From contig JACPFU010000033.1 in the NCBI GenBank assembly GCA_016182785.1, forward strand, positions 1-64,000: DNA of 64,000 bases, read 5' to 3'. The stretch's first letter is position 1, and each line of letters begins with the position of its first letter. Made by a program: the position numbers and the translations under genes. Shown here in pieces: positions 48,185-55,450 of this stretch. The notes beneath the pieces were generated by a model, which was given only the letters and a program-made list of their open reading frames with translations, did no database searches and was not told where the DNA came from. The stretch comes from Lysobacterales bacterium. GTDB lineage: Bacteria > Pseudomonadota > Gammaproteobacteria > Xanthomonadales > Ahniellaceae.

Positions 48185-49050
48185 GCCGGCCGCTCCCGCG
48201 CGCGCCGCGCCTTGCGCTGGCTCCACCACTCCGCCAGCCCGAACCAGGCCATGAACACGAAGAAGGTGACGCCGCCGGCGATCTCCAGGATCAGCGTGTA
48301 GTCGGCGCGGTACTTGCCGGTGGTCGGATCGTAGACCGAGCAATAAATGCGCACGCGGTCGAGGAAGTCGGCGGCGCTGTGGGTTTCGGTCAGCAGCATG
48401 CCGCGCAGCAGGCGCCGGATCGGCTCGCCCAGTGCGTCGGCGCTGAAGTCGCCATAGACCTGGCTGCGGATCGCACCCTGTGCGTCGAGCAGCGAAACCT
48501 GCACGGTGTGGTCGAAGCCCGAGGGGCTCGGGCGGAAGCGGAAGCCGAAGGCCTCGGTCAGCGCGACGACGTCTTCCTGACGCGGGCTCAGGAACTCCCA
48601 GTTGGCGTCCTGGATGCGCAGCTGCGCGGCAAAGGTGCGCATCGCGGTCGGCGAATCCTCGGGCTGGTTGAAGCCGATGCTGACGATGTTGAACTGGTCC
48701 GGACCGAAGCGCTCGCGCATCGCACGCACCGCATTCTGCAGGTCACGGGTACTGGTCGGACAGACCTGGAAGCAGCCGGTGAAGACGAAACTCACCACCA
48801 GCGGCTTGCCGCGAAAGCGCGACAACGACAGCGGCAGGCCATCGCGATCGCGGAGCACGAAGTCCGGCGGCGTGCTGCCGATGCGCGAACGGCTGAACGC
48901 CAGCGCCTCGTCGATGTCGATGCTCGGCCCGTCCGCCGCGGCCGACCATCCGGCGCATGCGGCAAGCCCGGCGAGCAACGCGATGGCACGGACCAGCAGG
49001 CCGCTGCGGCAACGGCGCCGGACAGCCGCAGGACAGGTGCGATCCGCCAT
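48181..49050 (-). CDS. SCO1/SenC-family copper chaperone
   Basis: A 289-aa periplasmic thioredoxin-fold protein that delivers copper to the CuA site of subunit II. Copper ligands are Cys93 and Cys97 (F-T-G-C-F-Q-V-C-P) and His181 (G-F-D-H-T-V-Q). The N-terminus is a signal sequence with a possible lipobox (L-A-A-C, Cys32). Unusually, the C-terminus adds a membrane helix (I-L-E-I-A-G-G-V-T-F-F-V-F-M-A-W-F) and a basic tail, so it may be anchored at both ends. The gene lies 11 bases after heme O synthase and overlaps the cytochrome b-MvhD gene. Confidence 0.9.
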   Translation of the reverse strand: MADRTCPAAVRRRCRSGLLVRAIALLAGLAACAGWSAAADGPSIDIDEALAFSRSRIGSTPPDFVLRDRDGLPLSLSRFRGKPLVVSFVFTGCFQVCPTSTRDLQNAVRAMRERFGPDQFNIVSIGFNQPEDSPTAMRTFAAQLRIQDANWEFLSPRQEDVVALTEAFGFRFRPSPSGFDHTVQVSLLDAQGAIRSQVYGDFSADALGEPIRRLLRGMLLTETHSAADFLDRVRIYCSVYDPTTGKYRADYTLILEIAGGVTFFVFMAWFGLAEWWSQRKARRARERPA

Positions 49051-49061
49051 GGGCTTGAACT

Positions 49062-49958
49062 TCAGGCCAGCGCCCGGTCGACGCAGGCGGCGATCAGCAA
49101 CAGCGAGAGCTGCAGCAGCGAGGCATGGAAACTGCGCATCGCCTCGGCGCGTTGCGGCAGGCGCATCAGCTGATGGGCACGCCACAGGAAGTAGACGCCA
49201 CCGGCCAGCGCGCCGACCAGGTAGACCGGCCCCAGACCGAAGGCCGCCGGCAACAGCGAAGCGATCACCAGCAACACAGTGCTGACGAAAACGGTACGAG
49301 CGGCGCGCGGCACGCCGACGACGACCGGCAGCATCGGCACGCCGGCCGCGGCGTATTCGTCGCGATTGGCGATCGCCAGGCTCCAGAAATGCGGCGGCGT
49401 CCACAGGAACAGCACCAGCGCGAACAGCAGCGGCACCGGAGCCAGCTCGGGCAACACCGCGGCGCCGCCGGCCAGCACCGAAAAACTGCCGGCGAGACCG
49501 CCGATCACGATGTTCATCGAGGTGCGTCGCTTCAGCCACACCGTGTACACCACGCCATAGAACAGCGCGCCGAGGAACACGAACGCGGCCGAAACCGGAT
49601 TGACGTAGACCCAGGCTGCAGCCACCGCGAGCACCAGCATCAGCGCCATCGGCAGCAACCACAGGCGCGAGTGCGGCAACGCCCCGGTGACGAAGGCACG
49701 GCGGCGGGTGCGCGCCATGCGGTGGTCCTGGTCGGCCTCGAAATACTGGTTGAACATGCCGGCGCTGGCCGAGGCCACGAGCACCGATAGTGCGAGCACG
49801 AGCGTGCTGCGCAGGCCAGGGTAGGCACCGGGCGTGACCAGCATGCCGACCAGCGCGGTCAGCATGATCATCACGCCGATGCGCAGCTTCATCAGTCCGA
49901 GCACGTCACGCAGCAGGGTCGGTAGCGAACGCGCGCGTGTTGCAGGCATCGGGTTCAT
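49062..49958 (-). CDS. ctaB: Protoheme IX farnesyltransferase (heme O synthase)
   Basis: A 298-aa UbiA-family membrane enzyme that farnesylates heme B to heme O. The prenyl-diphosphate/Mg motif N-Q-Y-F-E-A-D-Q-D-H-R-M-A-R-T lies near residue 75, the second loop Y-T-V-W-L-K-R-R near residue 150, and the family block W-T-P-P-H-F-W-S-L-A-I follows. About nine helices. GGAGG is seven bases before ATG 49958. Together with ctaA at the other end of the cluster, it can supply heme O and heme A to the heme-copper subunits encoded here. Confidence 0.95.
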   Translation of the reverse strand: MNPMPATRARSLPTLLRDVLGLMKLRIGVMIMLTALVGMLVTPGAYPGLRSTLVLALSVLVASASAGMFNQYFEADQDHRMARTRRRAFVTGALPHSRLWLLPMALMLVLAVAAAWVYVNPVSAAFVFLGALFYGVVYTVWLKRRTSMNIVIGGLAGSFSVLAGGAAVLPELAPVPLLFALVLFLWTPPHFWSLAIANRDEYAAAGVPMLPVVVGVPRAARTVFVSTVLLVIASLLPAAFGLGPVYLVGALAGGVYFLWRAHQLMRLPQRAEAMRSFHASLLQLSLLLIAACVDRALA

Positions 49959-50018
49959 CACCGACCTCCAGAAAAACCGCGGCGTTCCCGGCCGCTCCAT
50001 CGCACTGTGGAACAGGGC

Positions 50019-50049
50019 GGCGGGTCCGGAACCAGGTTCCGGACCCGCC
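50019..50049 (-). terminator. Hairpin between subunit I and heme O synthase genes
   Basis: GGCGGGTCCGGAACC followed by one base and its exact complement gives a very stable stem directly after the subunit I stop (50059). It probably terminates or attenuates the small subunit-II-I transcript, so ctaB and the downstream genes may be made in lower amount or from another promoter. Confidence 0.65.
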
Positions 50050-50058
50050 GATGACTGC

Positions 50059-51759
50059 TTAGCTCAGACCCCACAACTGCGACAGATACTTCCAGTTGAT
50101 GAAGTAGTAGAGGACGAACGCGACCAGGAAGATGATCGCCAGCACGAAGCTGCCCGGAGCGACCATGCCGCTGGAACCGTAGGTCTGCACCGCCGCTGCC
50201 GGAGCGGTCGCCGGCACCGGGGTCGGCGTCGACGACACCTGGCCCTGGTCGAGCTTCTTGCCCCACAGCAGCGAACCGACGGTGACGTAGATGTAGATGG
50301 CGCCGCCGGCGATCGCGGCGATGCCCATCACGCCGACCAGCCCCATCATCATGTACGCGGCACCCGGCCATTCATAGGCCAGCGCCGAACCCTGGAACGC
50401 CATGTCCCAGTGGCGACGCGAGACGCCGAGCGTGCCGGCGCCCATCATCACCAGGCAGAAGCCGTACATCGACAGGCCGAACAGGTAGGGCTGCCACTTC
50501 GCGAGCGTCGGCGCGATCATCTCGCGCTTGAACAGCACCGGGATCAGGAAGTAGGTCAGCGCCATGAAGCTGAGCGTGGTGCCGATCACGACCGTGGCAT
50601 GGAAATGGCCCGGGACGTAGATGGTGTTGTGGATGATCATGTTCAGCTGTTCGGTGCCCATCATCACGCCGGAGATGCCGCCGAGGAAGCCGAAGCCGAT
50701 GATCGAGATGAACACGCCGGAGAAGGTCGGGGTGCCCCACGGTGCCTTGCGCAGCCACTCGAACAGACCCTTGTTGTACCCCTTCTGGCGCTGCGCCACT
50801 TCCATCGCACCGGGAACGGTCAGGCCGTGGATCATCGAGGCCAGCACCGCGAAGTACATGAAGTACGAGGTGTTGACGACCTTCCACTCGGTGCTGAGGC
50901 CCGGGTCGGCGAGCAGGTGGTGCGCGCTCGCCAGCTGCAGGAACAGGATGTAGAGCAGGAAGGCGCCGCGGCTGACACGCTCGGACATCGGGCGTGCACC
51001 GAAGGCGATCGCGGCGACCGCGTACCAGATCGAGATGTGCGCGGAGACGTTGATCTGCTGCGACGAGTGGCCGAAGGCCCACCAGATCGTGCGGTACACC
51101 AGCGGGTCGACCTTGTCGATCACGCCGATCGAGAGCAGGAAGGTCGGCACCAGGATGATCGCGCCGGAGACGATGGTGAACACCGCGATGATGGTCGCGG
51201 TGATCGCGCCGAAGGTCACCAGCGGCACCGAGCCCTGGTAGGTCTTCTCGGCCTTGGCCACGACCAGGGTGCCGAGGAACACGAAGCAGGCGATCAGCGC
51301 GCCGACCGCGAACAGGATCAGGCCGAGATAGAAATGCGGCGCGGCCATCATCGGCACGTAGGAGGTCATCATCACGCTCGACCCGCCCTGGTAGACGGCG
51401 ACGTTGTTCATCACCGCACCGATCACCATCAGCGCGAACGCGGTCCACGCGATCTTGGGCGTGGCCAGTCGGCAGCGCAGCAAGGTCGAGGAGCAGAAGT
51501 AGAGAACGGCGATCTCGAAGAAGATGATCCAGAAGATCAGCATGTCGATGCCGTGCGCGGTCAACACCTTGTAGAAGGTGTCGGCCTCGAGCCAGTGGAT
51601 GCTCGGCCAGCGCGTCAGCACGACGCCGATGGCGAGCAAGCCGCCGATGAGCAGGAATACGACCGCGGCGACGGCGTTGGCGAGCATCAGCTTCTCAGCC
51701 TGAGACTCGAACTGCAGTCCCGAACGCGGGCAGGTCCGATAGGTTGTTGCGGTAGACAT
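50059..51759 (-). CDS. Heme-copper reductase subunit I with Tyr-to-Gln active site (eNOR-like)
   Basis: A 566-aa membrane protein with about 13-14 helices. All metal-ligand histidines are present: His69 (T-A-H-G-I-D), His231 (F-G-H-S-S-Q-Q), the CuB pair His280-His281 (S-A-H-H-L-L-A-D) and His385/His387 (P-G-H-F-H-A-T). Where oxygen reductases have H-P-E-V-Y, with Tyr crosslinked to the CuB His, this protein has H-S-S-Q-Q: the Tyr position is Gln235. Loss of that Tyr is the mark of NO-reducing members of the superfamily; the B-family-like sequence and CuA partner suggest the eNOR group. Automated annotation as cytochrome c oxidase is therefore doubtful. Assignment as NO reductase is an inference. 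Confidence 0.85.
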   Translation of the reverse strand: MSTATTYRTCPRSGLQFESQAEKLMLANAVAAVVFLLIGGLLAIGVVLTRWPSIHWLEADTFYKVLTAHGIDMLIFWIIFFEIAVLYFCSSTLLRCRLATPKIAWTAFALMVIGAVMNNVAVYQGGSSVMMTSYVPMMAAPHFYLGLILFAVGALIACFVFLGTLVVAKAEKTYQGSVPLVTFGAITATIIAVFTIVSGAIILVPTFLLSIGVIDKVDPLVYRTIWWAFGHSSQQINVSAHISIWYAVAAIAFGARPMSERVSRGAFLLYILFLQLASAHHLLADPGLSTEWKVVNTSYFMYFAVLASMIHGLTVPGAMEVAQRQKGYNKGLFEWLRKAPWGTPTFSGVFISIIGFGFLGGISGVMMGTEQLNMIIHNTIYVPGHFHATVVIGTTLSFMALTYFLIPVLFKREMIAPTLAKWQPYLFGLSMYGFCLVMMGAGTLGVSRRHWDMAFQGSALAYEWPGAAYMMMGLVGVMGIAAIAGGAIYIYVTVGSLLWGKKLDQGQVSSTPTPVPATAPAAAVQTYGSSGMVAPGSFVLAIIFLVAFVLYYFINWKYLSQLWGLS

Positions 51760-51770
51760 GTCCGGGTTCC

Positions 51771-52310
51771 TCACTTGACGTAGATGCGACCGACCATCGT
51801 GTGATGGCCGATTCCGCAATACTCGTTGCACACGACGGAGTAGGTGCCGCTCTGGTTCGGCGTCACCGTCACCACATGCTCATAGCCGGGCACGATCTGG
51901 ATGTTGATGTTCGCCGGCTGCAGCGAGAACCCGTGGTTGTAGTCCAGCGAGGTGAGGTGCAGACGATAGGTCTGTCCCTTCTCCAATTGCAGGATCGGCC
52001 AGAAGTTCCACAGGCGCGCAATCATGTAGACGTCGCTTCCGACCGGCGGTGCGACCACCGGATACTGGCCGTCGACTTCGGTGCGCACGGTGTACTGGTC
52101 GACCATCGCCTGCGCCTTGACGGTGAACTGTTCGGGCGTGGTCTTGTAGGTCTCGGTCGACAGGTTCTGGCCGCCGTACATGTGCCAGTACACCATCATG
52201 AAGAACATCACCATGGACCAGACGAAGGCGATGCCGATCCACATCCCTTCGACCCGGTCGATCGGATGCTTCCACCAAAGTCGTTCAGCAGGCGGCGAAA
52301 TGGCACTCAT
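51771..52310 (-). CDS. Heme-copper reductase subunit II with CuA site
   Basis: A 179-aa protein with one N-terminal helix (residues about 23-43) and a periplasmic cupredoxin domain. The CuA ligands are complete: His126 (D-Y-N-H-G-F), Cys161, Cys165, His169 and Met172 in C-N-E-Y-C-G-I-G-H-H-T-M. It should take electrons from a periplasmic cytochrome c or cupredoxin; the cytochrome c5-like lipoprotein at the end of the cluster is a candidate donor. The gene lies 11 bases upstream of subunit I and 55 bases downstream of the 49-aa peptide gene. SCO in the same cluster would load CuA. Confidence 0.93.
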   Translation of the reverse strand: MSAISPPAERLWWKHPIDRVEGMWIGIAFVWSMVMFFMMVYWHMYGGQNLSTETYKTTPEQFTVKAQAMVDQYTVRTEVDGQYPVVAPPVGSDVYMIARLWNFWPILQLEKGQTYRLHLTSLDYNHGFSLQPANINIQIVPGYEHVVTVTPNQSGTYSVVCNEYCGIGHHTMVGRIYVK

Positions 52311-52365
52311 GATTGATAACCCCCAAGGAAATCAGAGAATTTGGATTGGAGTGAGCGGGCCCGCG

Positions 52366-52515
52366 TCACTTCGCGAGCGGAATGGTGAGGATGTCGTACA
52401 CGCCCCAGACGGTGTACACCACCATCGGTACCATCACTCCCAGAAACAGCAGCAGGAACGGGTTGTCCAGCAGCTTCTGCATCATCGGGACGGGTTCGTT
52501 GTCGTCATGGCTCAT
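52366..52515 (-). CDS. 49-aa single-helix small subunit
   Basis: A short gene directly upstream of subunit II. It encodes M-S-H-D-D-N-E-P, a short amphipathic stretch, then one membrane helix (P-F-L-L-L-F-L-G-V-M-V-P-M-V-V-Y) and the end D-I-L-T-I-P-L-A-K. The ribosome binding site GAGAGGAG is eight bases before the ATG. Such peptides accompany heme-copper enzymes (for example subunit IIa of ba3 oxidases, CcoQ in cbb3) and stabilise the complex. It is the first gene of the leftward cluster. Confidence 0.75.
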   Translation of the reverse strand: MSHDDNEPVPMMQKLLDNPFLLLFLGVMVPMVVYTVWGVYDILTIPLAK

Positions 52516-52552
52516 TGGCAGGCTCCTCTCGCGGGTGCGGCGAGCTTAGCGA

Positions 52553-52575
52553 CCCTGCGACCATCTGTCGCAGGG
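52553..52575. promoter_or_regulatory. Hairpin in the leader of the heme-copper operon
   Basis: CCCTGCGAC-CATCT-GTCGCAGGG is a perfect 9-bp stem 38 bases upstream of the small-subunit start. On the minus strand it lies in the presumed 5' leader or core promoter and could be an operator or an mRNA structure. Its role is unknown. Confidence 0.45.
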
Positions 52576-52589
52576 GGCGTCGCGAACAC

Positions 52590-52603
52590 ATGACCTAGAT
52601 CAA
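52590..52603 (-). promoter_or_regulatory. FNR/DNR-like box
   Basis: Read on the minus strand the site is TTGATCTAGGTCAT: one perfect TTGAT half-site, four bases, then a partial second half (GTCAT against ATCAA). FNR, ANR and the NO-responsive DNR regulators bind TTGAT-N4-ATCAA. The site lies 75-88 bases upstream of the 49-aa subunit, suggesting control by low oxygen or NO. Confidence 0.45.
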
Positions 52604-52718
52604 TTGGCCGATTTCCGGGGCTCGCGCGCGGCCGCCGCGACGCGTTGCGCGCGGGTTGCCGCGGTGACCTGCGGCGCCAGTACCATGCCCGCCCGCGACG
52701 CTTCGGAACCCCCGCACC

Positions 52719-53630
52719 ATGTCCACGATCGACCCGCGCCAAAGCTCCGTCCGGCGCATGGCCCTACTCTGTTTCGCGCTGGTGCTCACCGTGACCACGC
52801 TGAGCGCGTTCATGCGCCTCTCCGCCGCCGGCCTCGGCTGCGCCGACTGGCCGCACTGCTATGGCGCTGCCCTGCGCGCGGGCGCGGAACCGGCGCTGGC
52901 ACAGACCGGCGTGGTGCTCGCGCGCATGCTGCATCGCCTCGCCGCGGTCACCGTGCTGGTGCTCGCCCTGACCATGGCCGCGGCGAGCTTCCTCCGCAGT
53001 CCGCGCCTGCAACGCGAGGGCTGGATGTCGCTCGGCCTGATCGCGCTGGCGCTCGGTCTCGCGGTGCTCGGACGCTTCACCCCCGGCGCGAAGATGCCCG
53101 CGATCGCAATCGGCAACGTGCTCGGCGGTTTCGCGATGCTGCTGCTCGCCTGGCGCATCCATCGCGGTGCCGGACCGGCGGCGCGCTGGTCGCCCGCTGC
53201 ACTCGCGCTGATGCTGCTGCTGATTGCCCAGATCGCACTCGGCGTGCTGGTCAGCGCCGGCTATTCCGGCCTGAGTTGCACCGGTTTCCCGGGCTGCGGC
53301 GAGGCTGTCGATGCGTCGCTGGCCCTGCTCGACCCGACCCGCATTCCGGTGTTCGACCCGACGCCGCCGATCCATCCCCAGGGCGCGTTCGCGCACTTGC
53401 TGCATCGCATCCTCGGGCTCGCGGTCGCGCTTGCCGTGCTGTTCGTGGCGATCGGCAGCTGGCGCCGTGGCCAGCGCTCGCCGGCGATCCTGCTGGTCGC
53501 ATTGCTGGCCCTGCAGGTCGCGCTCGGCCTCAGCCTGGTATTCGCAGAGCTGCCGCTGGTGTCGGCCATCGCACACAACTTGATCGCAGCGCTGATGCTT
53601 GCCGCAGCCAGCGAACACACACGCTCCTGA
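52719..53630 (+). CDS. ctaA: Heme A synthase (COX15/CtaA)
   Basis: A 303-aa, eight-helix membrane enzyme that oxidises the C8 methyl of heme O to give heme A. Key features: A-G-L-G-C-A-D-W-P-H-C-Y-G in the first periplasmic loop, matching the family's Cys-containing loop, and conserved histidines in M-L-H-R-L-A, L-L-H-R-I-L and I-A-H-N-L-I-A. A second Cys-containing loop L-S-C-T-G-F-P-G-C-G follows the fifth helix. It is divergent from the heme-copper operon, with 203 bases between the starts, so both may share regulatory DNA. It implies that some enzyme in the cell uses heme A. Confidence 0.93.
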   Translation: MSTIDPRQSSVRRMALLCFALVLTVTTLSAFMRLSAAGLGCADWPHCYGAALRAGAEPALAQTGVVLARMLHRLAAVTVLVLALTMAAASFLRSPRLQREGWMSLGLIALALGLAVLGRFTPGAKMPAIAIGNVLGGFAMLLLAWRIHRGAGPAARWSPAALALMLLLIAQIALGVLVSAGYSGLSCTGFPGCGEAVDASLALLDPTRIPVFDPTPPIHPQGAFAHLLHRILGLAVALAVLFVAIGSWRRGQRSPAILLVALLALQVALGLSLVFAELPLVSAIAHNLIAALMLAAASEHTRS

Positions 53631-53631
53631 C

Positions 53632-54035
53632 TCAGAACGCGTCGATGTCGCCGAGCGCGCGGATCAGCCGCCGCGCCTTCTTGTCCGGCTTCGAGTCCGG
53701 CGCCTGGTAACCGGCGCGCTCGTCGCGCCGCCGCGCCGCCGCGGCCTCACGCTGCGCGCGACCCTCGTCGCTCTCCGCATACAGCGCCTGCGCCACCGCC
53801 GCCTCCCACGCCGCTCGGCAAGACCGAGCACCTGCAGCTCGAAACGCTCCTCGCCGCGACGCACCAGCAACCGATCGCCGACCCGCACCGCCTTCGCCGC
53901 CTTCCCCGCCACCTGCCCCTGCACCTCCACGCGCCCGGCCTCGATCGCCTGCTTGGCCAGACTGCGCGTCTTGAAGAACCGCGCCGCCCACAGCCACACA
54001 TCCAACCGCACCTCCGCCGTCGCCGCCGGACTCAC
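53632..54035 (-). pseudogene. hslR: Hsp15 ribosome-rescue RNA-binding protein, frameshifted
   Basis: The S4 RNA-binding domain is clear in one frame (V-R-L-D-V-W-L-W-A-A-R-F-F-K-T-R-S-L-A), continuing to L-G-L-A-E-R-R-G. The C-terminal half is in another frame (A-A-V-A-Q-A-L-Y-A-E-S-D-E-G to P-D-K-K-A-R-R-L). One base is missing at about 53806-53811; inserting one G after C-G-T-G-G-G restores a protein of about 134 aa, equal to E. coli Hsp15 (133 aa). Hsp15 binds free 50S subunits carrying nascent chains after heat shock. GTG 54035 is the likely start, with GCGAGG upstream. Whether the shift is real or a sequencing error cannot be told here. Confidence 0.75.
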
Positions 54036-54188
54036 CACGGCCAATGCCTCGCCACACCAATACTCTTGCCCATCCGCATCGCCACTGCGATCTCCACTCG
54101 CTATGCACACTGCGGCATTGTAGGCACCTGCCGCAACTCGCACAGCGAGCCCCGCGCTCCGTACCTGCCAACTTTGTGCCCACGCCCG

Positions 54189-55088
54189 ATGCTGCTGCTT
54201 CTCCTGGCCTTCCTGTTCCTGCGATTGCTGCGACGACAACACCGCTTCGCCGGCCGCATGGCGACCATTTCCCTCGATGCGATGCATGCGGCCCTGCGCG
54301 CGTCCTGGCGCAGAACCCAATCCAAACCGCAGTGGGTCGGCGACGAGATCGTGCGCATGCGCGCCTTCGCGCCCCGTCTCGGCTACAAGAAACTCGCCGA
54401 AGCATTCAATCGGCGATTCGCCGACGAGTTCGGCGTCAGCATTTCGGCAAGCACCGTTCGCCGCATTCTGATCAAACGTCGCGCCGATGTAATCGCGCTG
54501 CGGCGCGAGGTTCGCAATCGCGTGCCGCGCGAGGTGCCGAAGAACTCGACCTGGGGCCTCGACCTGACCACCGTCACCGACACCACCAAGACGCAGCGTC
54601 TCGTGCTCGGATTGGTCGATCACGGCACCCGCGCCTGCCTCGCTCTGAGTGAACTGCGCGACCGGCGCACGCTGACGATCCTGCGCGCGATCATCGCTGC
54701 GATTCGGCAGCTCGGCTTCCCGACCCGAATCCGCGTCGACAACGATCCCAGCCTGAAGTCCGCGCTGATGCGCGCAGCATTGCGCCTGCTCGGCGTGAAA
54801 CTCCAGGTCGTTGAGCCCGCGTGCCCATGGCAAAACGGACGCATCGAACGATTCTTCGGCACGTTCAAGGCAGCGATCGGCACCATCGTCGTCAACGGCG
54901 CCGACCTGCCCCACCGGCTGATCGAGTTCCGCTGCTTCTACAACCACGTGCGAAGTCATCAGCACTTGCACGGCCGAACGCCGGCCGAGGCATGGGCTGG
55001 GCTCGACAAGCAACACGGCGGCAGCGGTGAATTCGTCAGCCTGTGGCATAACGCGCTGGCCGGCTGGTACTTCCCACGACGCGAGTAG
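54189..55088 (+). CDS. DDE transposase with integrase core
   Basis: A 299-aa protein. A hydrophobic N-terminus (M-L-L-L-L-L-A-F-L-F-L) precedes a helix-turn-helix region (Y-K-K-L-A-E-A-F-N-R-R-F, V-S-I-S-A-S-T-V-R-R-I-L) and an rve integrase core with the catalytic triad in W-G-L-D-L-T-T-V, R-V-D-N-D-P-S and G-R-I-E-R-F-F-G-T. The end has the usual Y-N-H-V-R-S-H-Q-H-L-H-G-R-T-P motif. The frame is open upstream to 54066, but ATG 54189 starts the recognisable protein. Clear terminal inverted repeats were not found, so the element limits are unknown. It is divergent from hslR and 154 bases from its start. Confidence 0.85.
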   Translation: MLLLLLAFLFLRLLRRQHRFAGRMATISLDAMHAALRASWRRTQSKPQWVGDEIVRMRAFAPRLGYKKLAEAFNRRFADEFGVSISASTVRRILIKRRADVIALRREVRNRVPREVPKNSTWGLDLTTVTDTTKTQRLVLGLVDHGTRACLALSELRDRRTLTILRAIIAAIRQLGFPTRIRVDNDPSLKSALMRAALRLLGVKLQVVEPACPWQNGRIERFFGTFKAAIGTIVVNGADLPHRLIEFRCFYNHVRSHQHLHGRTPAEAWAGLDKQHGGSGEFVSLWHNALAGWYFPRRE

Positions 55089-55450
55089 TGAACCGGGCGA
55101 CAAGACAAGCATCCAAGCGAGCACGAAGATCATGCGCGACGGGCGTTTCAAGTTCTCGCGCCCGCGCAACTGAAATCGGCGTTCCAGAAACGAACGAAGC
55201 CAGCTTTGAGGGCTGGCTTGGTCGGTTCCGTTCACGGCGGCAGTCAATCTTCGGCTCATCGGCAGCAGTCTAGTTCAAGAAAACAGCGCGAATGCGGGGC
55301 GGTGGTGGCTTGAAATGGTTGGCATAGGGCAATGGTGGCGGCTGGTCGTCGGCTCATCGCGGGGCATTCAGTTCAGATGCCTGGCCAGATTGGGTGGAAT
55401 GTGCGGAATGGATCATTCGGTATCTCGGCATCGATACTGGTGAGGGCGTC
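55089..55450. other. Gene-free stretch of about 360 bases
   Basis: No convincing coding frame was seen between the transposase and the lipoprotein gene. A short inverted repeat (AAGCCAGC/GCTGGCTT) lies at 55197-55219. The remainder is likely IS tail and the 3' flank of the lipoprotein gene. Confidence 0.6.
55197..55219. terminator. Short stem-loop downstream of the transposase
   Basis: AAGCCAGC-TTTGAGG-GCTGGCTT forms an 8-bp stem about 110 bases after the transposase stop. It is a possible terminator; only a weak T-containing tail follows. Confidence 0.35.

Noticed and set aside
53664-55259. A 531-aa minus-strand frame
   Set aside because: It joins the antisense of the transposase to the first half of hslR; only the hslR part is protein-like.
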